Positions 23,507 through 33,405 of a DNA stretch of 64,000 nucleotides are shown piece by piece. The stretch covers positions 1,875,508 through 1,939,507 of the forward strand of contig OX337235.1 in assembly GCA_946965045.2 (NCBI GenBank), in the 5' to 3' direction. Within the stretch, counting starts at the first letter, position 1, and each line of letters begins with the position of its first letter. The DNA comes from Epithemia pelagica. Taxonomy: Eukaryota; Bacillariophyta; Bacillariophyceae; Surirellales; Surirellaceae. The translations under genes were made by a program, and so were the position numbers. The notes beneath the pieces are model-generated. The model was not told where the DNA came from. It searched no databases and saw only the letters and a list, made by a program, of their open reading frames with translations.

Positions 23507-24242
23507 TCAAACAAGATCTGTCTGTAGTTTTTGGAACAACAACCGCAACGACAGTAATTTACACAACGAGAAGCAGAGAAGAGGTTCATTGCCGATGAAC
23601 ATGCGATACATCGGACATCAGATGAGAGAATGAGAAGCACGATGGCGAATGCGTACTGAAAGGAGAACTTCTTTTTGTACTCTCCAGCGTCACATATGAA
23701 TAGCGTATAGATCGCTTTAAACATAGCTATTGACCACAAAGTTTATGTTCTCGAGGATCGACTCCTTCATGGGACTTGGGAGCGCTTGGGCGTAGTAATA
23801 TATCGCGACCCTTCCGCGTATGATGCTTTTTGCATCTAGCTACCACATCTATCGAGCACAGACACTGAGCCATTCCTTTAGCTCAACAAAACCAATCCGT
23901 GCGGGCCGGCCGGATTTGGTTTTGGAAAATGTGCCTAAACGCCGTCCTTAGGCCGTTCCTTGATCTTCTGCTAAAACAAAAGTTGGAGCGTGACACGTCA
24001 CAAAAACCCGGAAATATGGCGTCAAATCCGGGTTCGACGCTGTTTCAGCTTTTGAGGCTGCAAAAGTTGGGTCCAACTTTTGCAGGCCGGCAAAAGCTGA
24101 ACAGACATTAGGGATAGTGCTTTCTTCTTGCTAGTGTACATTGGGCCCTACAGAAACAAAAATGACGGTTAAGGATTTGAACGGCGCGCGTTCGACTCCA
24201 ACGGTCCCCCTAACCTCAATGAAGAGGAAGCTCCTAATGTCT
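23507..24242. other. Intergenic, repeat debris
   Basis: No supported gene. It includes a hairpin (24045-24100) and the left member of a distant inverted repeat, 23948-23971, whose partner is 25693-25716 with about 22 of 24 matches. Confidence 0.4.
24045..24100. repeat. Two-stem hairpin
   Basis: TCAGCTTTTG (24045-24054) pairs with CAAAAGCTGA (24091-24100). Inside, CTGCAAAAGTTGG (24058-24070) pairs with CCAACTTTTGCAG across two bases. Both stems are perfect, suggesting a small fold-back element or a structured transcript end. Confidence 0.75.
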
Positions 24243-24824
24243 GGGTAAGCCGATCCATGTTCGGCTAAGTAGGTTCAGTACAAAAGCTACGTAGCGTACA
24301 TAAAATCCCATAGTACACGTCATACCTGAAATGGTGGGAAGTCCGAAAAAATGCAAAAACACTCCACGATGACGGCGAGATCCGTTGATGCCGCATGCAT
24401 TTACCGATGCATCGCATCAACATCCTACTACTGTAAGTTGTTTGAGTTTGCTAGTATTACTGTGTTCTGCAGCTACAGAAGATTTGTCGCGTTGGATCAA
24501 AAGGTATACTGGTGATGTAATCCAAAAACCTTCCTAACTCATTTATTTCTCAACGGTGACTGAATCAAATTGAAACCATAGTTGCTCTAGTATTCAAGAG
24601 TATTATTCTAAAAGTGATTCAGTTAGGCTCAATTATCCATGAAGTTATTGCCATGGGGGTGATTTCTTCGACCATTGTCGAGTGATGGTTTCCGGATTGC
24701 ATTGTTTCTCGTGGCAGCAAGTTTTCGATTTGTGACCATTCGCCCCACTTGTTACAGTGATGAAAATAGTACTACGTAGCTTAATGTACTGAGCCTACTT
24801 AGCCGAACATGGATCGGCTTACCC
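24243..24824. mobile_element. Non-autonomous TIR element, 582 bp
   Basis: Terminal inverted repeats begin GGGTAAGCCGATCCATG and match over about 39 bases with one mismatch, then continue imperfectly through AGCTACGTAG. There is no internal coding capacity. No clear target-site duplication was found, so the superfamily is unknown. Confidence 0.65.
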
Positions 24825-25884
24825 CACGTACGCCACGGGGTACTGAAAACAGGTATTTGGTACTCTACTACAGAGGATTTGGCACGTGCCAACTTTCGAC
24901 TCTAAGAAAAATAGTATCACAATAAAAACTATAGGTCAATGTGTACGAGTAGAGAGAGCAGTGATGCAGAAAAGTGAGCTCGATGTTTTTCGTTTTGTTG
25001 CGATGATCGACGCGGAGCAAACTTTGATGCCTGCTCATTCTCCACCTTGTCGTTGTCTTCTGCAAGCAGCTTATGCTTCCCGAGCTATCCATTGGGACTT
25101 GGGGCTTGGGCTGCAAAATGGAAAGCTCTCATGAGCTTTTCATCTTGCAGGGCACTCGCAAAAGCACTGATCACCCGTGCTGGCTCAGCGGGCCTTTCAA
25201 ACATGCCTACCACTACTCCCCGAAATAAGAGAAGATGCTATGGTCCGATGGGTAAACGCTTCTACAAAGTTGCTCTAAACATACCTATCCATAGAACTGT
25301 CGAATCGTTTACCCATTGCTAAAGTAGAACTTTCATTACACACCATCTTCATTCGAGGAAAAAGCAATTCGGACAAGCAAACATGGCGTAGGTTACACGA
25401 TCGTTTACGATTGTTGTTTCAGAGGCCCGCCGCACGCGCAACAACCTAGCGCTTTGATAACATTATAAACTGTACGTCCTTGAACAAAATAATACTACAG
25501 TACCGTTCACCGGTCTTGGGGTACGTGCCCAGCCCTTACTTTGATAATTTAGGCTGTAAATAATCAAAGTGAATATGGGGACTATTGGGGGCCTTAGGGG
25601 AAAAAGTGCTTTGGTTTTGTAAATAATGCCAAAGGAGGGCGTGTCGCGCAATTGTCTACAAAAAGGTGATGCCATGTGTCGATTTTTGTTTTTGCAGAAT
25701 ATCAAGGAACGGCCTTACGCATTCGCAAAACAAATCCAAAAGACCACACCTGTCCCCCATCCTGACCCCCATCCTCCCCCACTCTTCACTTAGAAAAATT
25801 GTATACTAAAACTATTGGGTACTAAGGAAGCGACCTTTTATGCAAGAATACCGTTAGAGTCGAACGCCCGCCCATCATGTCGAA
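24825..25884. other. Intergenic, no gene recognised
   Basis: Short ORFs only. 25693-25716 is the right member of the inverted repeat with 23948-23971. Confidence 0.4.
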
Positions 25885-25889
25885 CGCCC
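25885..25889. repeat. Copia-2 target-site duplication, left
   Basis: CGCCC, matched by 32940-32944. Joining the flanks restores two nearly identical 20-bp tandem units (18 of 20 positions), which independently supports the boundaries. Confidence 0.8.
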
Positions 25890-25999
25890 AAAATACGCGC
25901 ATGATAGTGACTCGAAAAAAAAATTGTGTCTATCTCATGCCTCAAGCTTAGAGGCCTAAACTATCGCTAAATTTCGCCCAATACCATAGCCATATTTTG
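25890..25999 (-). repeat. Copia-2 3' LTR
   Basis: 110 bp. On the minus strand it begins CAAAATATGG and ends GCGCGTATTTT. Two mismatches to the 5' LTR. Confidence 0.8.
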
Positions 26000-26142
26000 G
26001 TCCCCTCACAGTTCTACCGCTCATTAGTGGGGTAACTGTGCCTTTCTCCATCAATCATTCCATCTAGACCTGCTTAGAGTCCCAAATATCAAGTAGGGTG
26101 CAGGACGTACCCAGTCCCAACATCTGTTGGCGGGAAACGCAC

Positions 26143-29100
26143 TCAAAATAAGATCATCGAAGCCAACCGTGTTCTCTCTGTTCCTGTTTGAATCTTAGTA
26201 AGAAGATCAGCAAGGTTAGTCTTAGACGGTTCATAGGCAATTCGACACATTCCTGAAGCAACATTCTCACGAACAAAATGATATGCGATTGAATTTGACT
26301 TCTTCTTCAAACTTGATTTGGGAATTGTACTGTTATGAACAACAGACATATTATCGACCCGAATATGTGCATGACCATCCAAAGGTACGCCCATCATCCT
26401 TAATTTGTATCGTAGACCCTTGATCATTTCGATACCGACTTTGAGGGCCATATACTCTGAACCAAACGTTGATGTCTCAATACTTGTTTGTTTCTTGCTG
26501 TACCAACTCACTGGAGCACGATTCAGATATATCAGTATCCCTGTTCTTGATCTCCGAGTTGCCAAATCTCCAGCATGATCTGAATCAACAAACACTGTCA
26601 TCTGGACTGGGTTCCCAAGAGGTTCTGGTGCGTCTGTTGGCAAGTCTTCTCTCGCATTCGGGTAAAATCCCGACCAGTCAGAGGTAATCTCTTCCCCATG
26701 TTGTATATAAGAGGGGTCCAACACTAGTCTTGAGCGATCATGCAAATTCAAATACGCAAAAACATGCAGCATAGCATGGACGTGACCCTCTCTGGGTCCT
26801 GCCAAGAAAGCCGCCAACATGGAGACTTCTGCAGTAATGTCGATCCTGCCCAGTTCAACCAACCATCTTAGGACACCGATTTGCTGCTGGTAAAACGAAT
26901 GCCAGTCTTGGTTACAATATGCACTTGTATCCAGTTCAGGACGATATCCAGTCGGTAAGACACTAGGGGCTCTTGTTTTCAAACTGAGACCTCTTTCTTC
27001 TAACCAAATCTTGACGTTGCGTATCGCTTCGGTAGCGTACCGTTTTGAACTAAGGGCCCAACAACGCTTACTCACATCTCCGTCGATGTCAAAGGTTTCG
27101 ACTTGGTTACCAAGATATATCTTGGGTTCTCCGATAGAGCTCGGTTTCAACAGGTAGTGTTGATCAATCATATTCAGGATATCTTTACCTCGATGCGAAA
27201 TCACTAGCACATCATCAATATAGATGAAGACAAGTTCGTAGTATTTCGTCCCATCTTCCTTCGTCGAGGCTCGGAGGTAAACGTCAGGGTCTGCCCGACA
27301 AGGTCGGAATCCCAAAGATTCTTGGAGCGTCGTAGAAAGGTGCTCTCGCCATGCAAACGCGCTTGTCTTTAGACCATATAGCGCTTTTGTTATAATTGCA
27401 TAGCGACCTTTGTTCTCCTTCCCAAATTCTAGCCCACACTTGGTGCAGACTTTCTCATGACAAGGGGCATTGAGATATGCCCCGGCTATATCAGCGGCTG
27501 TGACATCAATTCCATTTAGCGCCGCAAGGAGGAACCCGATTCGGACACTTTCCCGACTGACAACACTAGCGTATGTTGGTGTTTCTGGTTCTTGGGTACG
27601 ATGACCACCAGCAACATATCTTGCCTTTCTTGTGAAATCCATTTTAATGTCAAAAACGATATGGCAAGGTATGATCTGGTGTCCGGCCGGATGAGGGGCT
27701 CCTTCCTCCAATATTTTGACAGGGGGAAAGATCTTTGACATTTCAAGTTTCAAAGCTTTCGCCCAGAAGTCAGTCCCTGTTTCTTTGTCTATCTCCAGGG
27801 CTCTTTCGACCGTCTTCGGCAGTTCTATTCCGTATTTCTGCCACTTCCTCATATACCGTGTCGTGGAGACAGCCTTAATCAATCTGGCGCGCCTTTTCAA
27901 CGTGAATCCTACCCACCAGTTAAAAGCAGGTTCTTTGTCAAGAAGGTTGGCTGTTGCGTATTCCGCTACTTCAAGGGGATATGACTCTTTCAAGTCCTTC
28001 AACATCTCCCATGACGTAGTTCCGTCCTTCCATTGGATGCAAAGTTGCCAACCTCTCGTTGTCCTTTTCTTATGCTCACGACCATTGTGAAAGAAAGTTC
28101 CCTCGGAAATTGGGACTGCCGTGGCATCTTTGCGGTGATCTATGATTTGATCGATCAACTTAAAGCGATTACCGTCGTCATCCAGTTGTTCGTAGATGTT
28201 TTCCGCGATTAAATTTGCCGCATAGGACTCGACATGTCCATCTTGAAACTCTACTTCATACATTGAAGTGTCAAGGTAAGGATTCGTCGATGATTGGCCA
28301 ATCGGGTTCCCATCAGCATCCCGCTTTCTTCTAATTACTTGGCCTGCTCTCTTCGAGTCCCCTAAAGGGAGCATTACTTTTGCCGAGATGAGCTTGTCGA
28401 AAGCGTCAAGTTTATAGGAGTCTGCTTCTGGGACACGTACGTCCCCTTGCTTTTCGTCTTCATAAGCCTCATATAAGGGTGTGTCGTGACCGAATTCATC
28501 TGGATCTTCATCCTCTTGTGGAGCCACGCCCTCAATACGATCGCCCAAGGCTTCCTTCAATTCACTGTCGAACTGTTCTTTCTGTGCAGTGAATGAGGGG
28601 TCGTGCGATTTTTCAAACGACAGAGGCCAAACGGATGTACGATGGACCACTTTCCCTTTTGAGGTCAGGATCTTTGAACTCATCGCTTGTCCTACCGTCT
28701 TACTTGGGCCTAACCATCGGCCGAGTTTCCGATTCTCAAAACCCGGGTTGGAGTACCAAACGGGTTCGTACCACGTGTACTCAACCAGGTGAGAAATGTC
28801 CGGAGTATCTCCCGTTAATGTCTTTATCGGTGGACCATCATCGAAGGGACCAGAGGAGAAAGCTGTGTTCGAGCGCCTCTCAGCAACCAGTTGGAGACAA
28901 TGGTCCCATAGGACTGCTGGGGCGTTGGTCCTTCTCATTTCTCTTCTATATGCACGCTTCAATTCACGTATATTAGCTTCAGCGAGATTTTGGTTCGGAG
29001 TCCATGCCTCGATGGGCCTTATGCGACAACCAAACTTCTGCGCTGTCTTTTTGAATTTGCCACTGGTTAGTTCCGGGGCATTATCTGGGACAACACTGTT

Positions 29101-29170
29101 GAAAATCCCAAAGTCACTGAACACTTTCTCGAGCGTCGTATGGGCGTCCTTCTTTCTTTCCAAAGGGTAG
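26143..29170 (-). pseudogene. pol: Copia-2 pol, integrase C-terminus to RNase H
   Basis: Open frame of about 1006 codons continuing the integrase. It has VVPDNAPEL (second catalytic Asp) and NLAEANIRELKR (probable catalytic Glu), then reverse transcriptase with ADIAGAYLNAP and FIYIDDVLVIS, and RNase H with TSIETSTFGSEYMAL and a C-terminal NLADLLTKI. The apparent start near 29163 is not real. The frame is in phase with the upstream half (30901-29929) once the 758-bp insertion and one GGTAG are removed, giving the expected junction GWVHFYPLERKKD. Apart from that insertion and the gag-pol stop, the reading frame is intact. Confidence 0.88.
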
Positions 29171-29928
29171 TAAGTCTACTTTAATAGCTGAGGGTGGACG
29201 AGGAGGAGCTAGGGTGTGAGGAGTGGCTAAACTCCGAGAAGGGCAATAGCGACGAGGAGTGGACTGCCCCTGTGAGATCCGCATAAGCGGATCGAGGGGG
29301 CAGTCCACGACGAGAAGCTATTGCCCGACGAGGAGTTAAGCCACGAGGAGCGCCCTGCGACGAGGAGTCCCCCGGGGCTATTAAAGTATGTTAGCTTCCT
29401 TTGTCACGAGGAGTCGTGCCAGCGCACCCTAGGTAATTTTCGGTCTTCCTAAGTGATCGGTTCTCTGAATGGATACTTAGTCGTCGTGAGCCTAATTAGT
29501 TTTATACAATTAAGCTTGCCCTACTTTTGATAAGGCACTAGGTAATTTTAATTTTTTTTAAATAACCGCGTCACTTAAATGACCTCATCCGATTATATCG
29601 GATGATTTATAACGCTTTATGTCTAAGTATCATTTGTCTCACAATTATTGGATGCCAATCAAACTCCGAGACATGCTTGTTGCATAAATAGGGTGACAGA
29701 ATACTTAGATCTTCCATCCCCCACTCCTCTCGCGACCCGACCACGATCGACACAAGACAAAACATAACACAGCAGCATGCACCAACACAATGGGAACTCC
29801 TACACAACACTAGAATAAAAAATCGAAGTACAGTAATTTTTGGGGCTTAGGTAGTGGGAGTGTGGGGAGTGACTTACTCCTCAGTGAGTGCTCAGTGAGT
29901 GGGAAAGGGTAGGACGACGAGTGATAAA
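29171..29928 (+). mobile_element. Solo-LTR-like insertion in Copia-2 integrase
   Basis: 758 bp flanked by GGTAG (29166-29170 and 29929-29933) and inserted inside the integrase codons. The five-base duplication and lack of coding capacity suggest a solo LTR. In plus orientation there is a TATA-like GCATAAATAGG near 29681 and AATAAAAAA near 29814, placed as a promoter and poly-A signal would be. It does not begin TG or end CA. The first 210 bp form a strong multi-stem hairpin. Confidence 0.6.
29178..29387. repeat. Long multi-stem hairpin with GACGAGGAG internal loops
   Basis: Nested complementary blocks: 29178-29188 with 29377-29387 (11 bp), 29223-29235 with 29332-29344 (13 bp, one mismatch), 29241-29250 with 29317-29326 (10 bp), 29260-29270 with 29297-29307 (11 bp), and 29276-29282 with 29287-29293 (7 bp, ATAA loop). 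The bulges between stems are purine-rich and repeat the theme CGACGAGGAG on both sides. Confidence 0.85.
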
Positions 29929-30901
29929 GGTAGAAATGTACCCAACCAAAATCACTCGCATAAATTTGACCACAGGTGTTTTGGCCCAACGATTTAGTGT
30001 CAGAAAAGAGGGTGTCAGTATAAACATCCGCTCTTAATCGCCGATGCTTCAGTTGGTAGGCGGTATGTTTCAACCTCTTACTACCAACTCCTTGGGAGAA
30101 GTCTCGCACTCCTAATTGGGTCGTCGATTGGAAAGTCTTTTCTGCCACAGATAGGCCGATTCCCCAACGAGATGACAACGCGATTGGGTCGACGGTCCCC
30201 TTTCTCCTATGGCTCGTTTCTGCAACCACTCTTGAGTTGATCCAAACCATTTTAGCCATTCGGTCATTGATTGACCTTGATCCTTTCCTTCTGACCATAT
30301 CTTGTTGAACGTCCTGTCTGAGCTTCCTTTCATCGACATCACTTTCAGTCGAGTCATTAGGCGCCCATTGAGGATTATCATTGGTCATTTCGATCCTATA
30401 AGCTGGATCTATATTTGCCACTTCTTCCCATGTTGGCTTTCTCACGGTGAATCCACTAATCACCCCTTTCAAGTCCAATGGTATCTTGAGTTTGCTTTCA
30501 TCTCCGTTGACTGGGGCTATCACAGCATGTGATTCACTTGTTCTCTGTTCCGGTTTGATATACTTGAGAGGTATATCATTCACAATAACACCGGCTTCTC
30601 TCATTTGATTTGGGTTAAGCAAACATTTATCCATCATTGGAAGATACAACGCCTGATGAAAGTACAGAAGGTACGTTTCGCCAGAGTCTTGATCATCGTA
30701 CGCGAGTATACCCGTGATTACCGGGGTCTCCTTTATCTTGCCAAGTTGTGAAGAGAATCCACTCACTTCGGCCTTGTCCGTTTCATATAAGACCAAACAA
30801 GTGTTACCAAGACAGCATGTATCAGCATGACTGTCCAGCTCACAATTTGCCGTCTTCACAGCAATCTCGCTCGCAACTGCATTCACTTCTCGGGGATCAT
30901 A
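29929..30901 (-). pseudogene. pol: Copia-2 pol, protease and integrase N-terminus
   Basis: In the same frame as gag, directly after the TGA at 30902-30904. It carries the retroviral-type protease motif as DSHADT (LDSHADTCCLGN), an extended linker, and the integrase start with QIYASDFGWVHFY, where the Asp is the first catalytic residue. It then runs into the inserted sequence at 29928, where the frame ends after about 40 foreign codons. No ATG opens the frame; the first candidate start is GTG, so expression would need readthrough of the TGA. Confidence 0.8.
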
Positions 30902-32398
30902 TCAGATGTCCCTCTTTCCTTTCTTCCTTTGGCTCATGATCGCTCCAACGCTTAGTTCTTTCTCATTCTGGTCGTTGGAGTCACCTGTCGTCTCAGAATT
31001 GTCGTCGGTAGTGGAAGTACCACTACTATCATGGCCTTTTCTCTTGTTCTTATTGTTTATGTGAATGGCCGCAGCAGACCTCTTCTTTGTACTGCTGTTG
31101 GCAGCGTCCCTTGCTTCTCGGACCATTTGCTGCTGTTCTTTGGATAATTTAATCCACTTTCTGAACGGGTAATATTTATTGGGGTCAAATCCTTTGGTTG
31201 GAGTCTGGTATCCGTTATTGCGCTTGTTTCCATTGCCGCCATTCTTGTTAGACTGAATGGACGAGATCCGTGCTTTTCTTGTGGTGGCACTATACGACAC
31301 TTTGCTGTCAAGGACTTCAGCAAGATAGTTCGAAGCCACCTCGAAGTTTGCCCTCAAAGCAGGAGTGGCCAATATCGTATTCTTAGCACTCTCCAACCTG
31401 GAATCAGCGACCCCTAAGAGTAAAACTCTCACTTTTCTTTCATTACTGACCACTTCGCCTGTAGACTCAAGGTCCGTAAAGGCCCTTTGAAGTGACTCAA
31501 TATACCTTTCGTAGGTATAGTTCCTTTTTGTTCCATCATAATAGGTCGATTCAAGCACTTGATCAGCCTTTGCACGCAATCGAGATTGGAAAGCATCACC
31601 AAAGTAATGACTTTTCAAAGCGATGTATGCTCCTCTTCCATCCCGGCTTCTGCTGAAGGCTTGGACCCAACCCCATCCGGGGCCATCATGAGTTATGTGA
31701 CGTATGACGTCCCATACTGCTTCCTTGTCAGCAACTGCTGTGGCACCAGTGAGTGGTGCACGTCGAATGAGTTCTCGCAAGTATGTAGGAGATCCGAGTC
31801 CTGGGTCAAGATTGATAGGTGGAGGAGTCGGCATCGAACGAGTATAAGCTGCCAACGGAATCATAGTCACACCTCTCTTTCTTTCCAAGTAGTCGTCCAA
31901 ATCCTCCAGGACAACTCGGATATTCACGACATTCGACAACTTTTCCGGAAGTTCGATGTCATTATCGTACTCGTCATCTGCTTCTTTCAAACGGTAAAGA
32001 TTCTGTACCGTGTCCAAGGTTGCTGCTCCTGGGCTAAACGTACGGCCAACTTTGGTCAAGTACTGAACGAAATAGCCAAACATTTTCAACCGTTTCTCCA
32101 AGACATGTCCGACTAAAACTCCTGGGTTCATAATCGTCGCGGGGATACCAGCAACAGGATTGGCAGCATCATAGGCAGGGTTAGGGATCGTTCCACCTGG
32201 CTTTCTTGCGTTAGCACAGATTTCAGCGATGTCCTCTTCCTTGAGCCCGCGGAAATCGCCAACGGATGTAAGGCCCTGTGAATTAAGGGCATCTCGGACT
32301 GCCTGTTGTCCAATCAAGAGAGTGTTTTCCATGTATCCATTCAGTTCTTGAAGGAGCTCTTGAGCGGTCGGTGGAGCAGGAGGAGCAGGTTCGGCCAT
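30902..32398 (-). CDS. gag: Copia-2 gag
   Basis: 498 residues from ATG 32398, ending at TGA 30902-30904. An N-terminal helical domain (LLQELNGYMENTLLIGQQA) is followed by a capsid-like body and a basic, Ser/Asn-rich tail (SQRKKGKRD). No CCHC zinc knuckle is present; nucleic-acid binding may depend on the basic tail. The LSKEQQQMVREARDA segment resembles LSEEDRKLIIEYNKM in the Copia-3 gag, so the two may be related lineages. Pol follows in the same frame after the single stop. Confidence 0.85.
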   Translation of the reverse strand: MAEPAPPAPPTAQELLQELNGYMENTLLIGQQAVRDALNSQGLTSVGDFRGLKEEDIAEICANARKPGGTIPNPAYDAANPVAGIPATIMNPGVLVGHVLEKRLKMFGYFVQYLTKVGRTFSPGAATLDTVQNLYRLKEADDEYDNDIELPEKLSNVVNIRVVLEDLDDYLERKRGVTMIPLAAYTRSMPTPPPINLDPGLGSPTYLRELIRRAPLTGATAVADKEAVWDVIRHITHDGPGWGWVQAFSRSRDGRGAYIALKSHYFGDAFQSRLRAKADQVLESTYYDGTKRNYTYERYIESLQRAFTDLESTGEVVSNERKVRVLLLGVADSRLESAKNTILATPALRANFEVASNYLAEVLDSKVSYSATTRKARISSIQSNKNGGNGNKRNNGYQTPTKGFDPNKYYPFRKWIKLSKEQQQMVREARDAANSSTKKRSAAAIHINNKNKRKGHDSSGTSTTDDNSETTGDSNDQNEKELSVGAIMSQRKKGKRDI

Positions 32399-32829
32399 GG
32401 TTGGTTCTTGTTCTTACTAGCTTTTCAATGCAAGGTGCAATTGGGACTTTCACGTATTCGGAAGTGTGTTAGAACTTCCAGTCACATTGACCGGTCACTT
32501 ACTCATTTGGGCGATTCATAGGTAGAAAGCATGCACAGCTGCATCGTCGGTTCATGTTCTATTTATAGAATATTCATGACCGCATAGCAGGCTTTGTCTT
32601 GTCAACGGCCAAGACCGGCGCGTCCGCCATTGCCCCAGATGTGCGCACTCGCAGACTACATCTGTAAACTAGTCCGGTCCAAACCCCGTTGCAGGCCGGA
32701 TATTCAACGAGACTAGTAGACGACATCTTTAGTCGACCTTTGGGCGGATCGGTATTACTACGATCCAGATATTCCAGGCCATTGTGCCATAGCTTTACCG
32801 TAATCGCAGAGTCTTGGGTCTGATAAACC
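32399..32829 (-). other. Copia-2 leader with putative primer-binding site
   Basis: Minus-strand leader between the 5' LTR and gag. Directly after the LTR the minus strand reads GGTTTATCAGACCC. Its complement can be drawn as an anticodon arm (stem GGT/ACC, loop CTGATAA). No TGG start is present beyond the LTR edge. Confidence 0.4.
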
Positions 32830-32939
32830 AAAATACGCGCATGATAGTGACTCGAAAATAAAATTGTGTCTATCTCATGCCTCAAGCTTAGAGGCCTAAA
32901 CTATCGCTAAATTTCGCCCAATACCAAAGCCATATTTTG
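32830..32939 (-). repeat. Copia-2 5' LTR
   Basis: 110 bp, two differences from 25890-25999, followed by CGCCC. Confidence 0.8.
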
Positions 32940-32944
32940 CGCCC

Positions 32945-33405
32945 GTCCAACATGTTCGAAACTGTAGGCTGGCCTCTACACTAGCATAAGTAAAACACTA
33001 TCCCTCAGGAATTTCCCGGATTTGTTCGAACCAATCCGGGGTCCTGGATTCTGGATTGGTTCGAACAAATCCAGAAATGCTGTTTTACCCGGATATATGA
33101 CGTAAACGTGACGCAAAATGCTGACGTGCACGCAATCTCGATTTGGTTTTGAGAGCTAAAGGATTGGCCTCAACTCCTACTTTTGGAACAATCACTCGAA
33201 TGATCTAGCCATGAATCTATCTAATCTCTGTCTCTTCATTAGTAGTTGTTGGTGAATCCAACAACTCTTCATACAAAAGTACAAGGTTTCTTCATTCGTC
33301 TTTCCAACCGTGTCTTGTCCACGGGCCTGATAAAGCAGTGGCAAACGAAATTACCCATTTTCTTTCCAGTATTCCTTCATTTCTGGTCATGAGTAAACAT
33401 TCCAC
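32945..33405. other. Intergenic with a perfect stem-loop
   Basis: No gene. Contains the inverted repeat 33018-33037/33053-33072. Confidence 0.5.
33018..33072. repeat. Perfect 20-bp inverted repeat, 15-base loop
   Basis: Arms 33018-33037 and 33053-33072 are exact reverse complements and each holds a TTCGAA core. It could be a small fold-back element or a structured 3' end. Confidence 0.85.

Larger units (their letters stand above)
25890..32939 (-). mobile_element. Copia-2 LTR retrotransposon with very short LTRs
   Basis: A 7.05-kb minus-strand Ty1/copia element bounded by 110-bp direct repeats and a 5-bp TSD. It contains gag (32398-30902), an in-frame TGA, then PR-IN-RT-RNase H down to 26143. 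Integrase is interrupted at 29171-29928 by a later insertion. The two LTRs differ at two positions. A purine tract (GTGAGGGGAC on the minus strand, 26000-26009) adjoins the 3' LTR. Confidence 0.85.

Noticed and set aside
29178-29387. Hammerhead ribozyme in the hairpin
   Set aside because: The required CUGANGA and GAAA core was not found.
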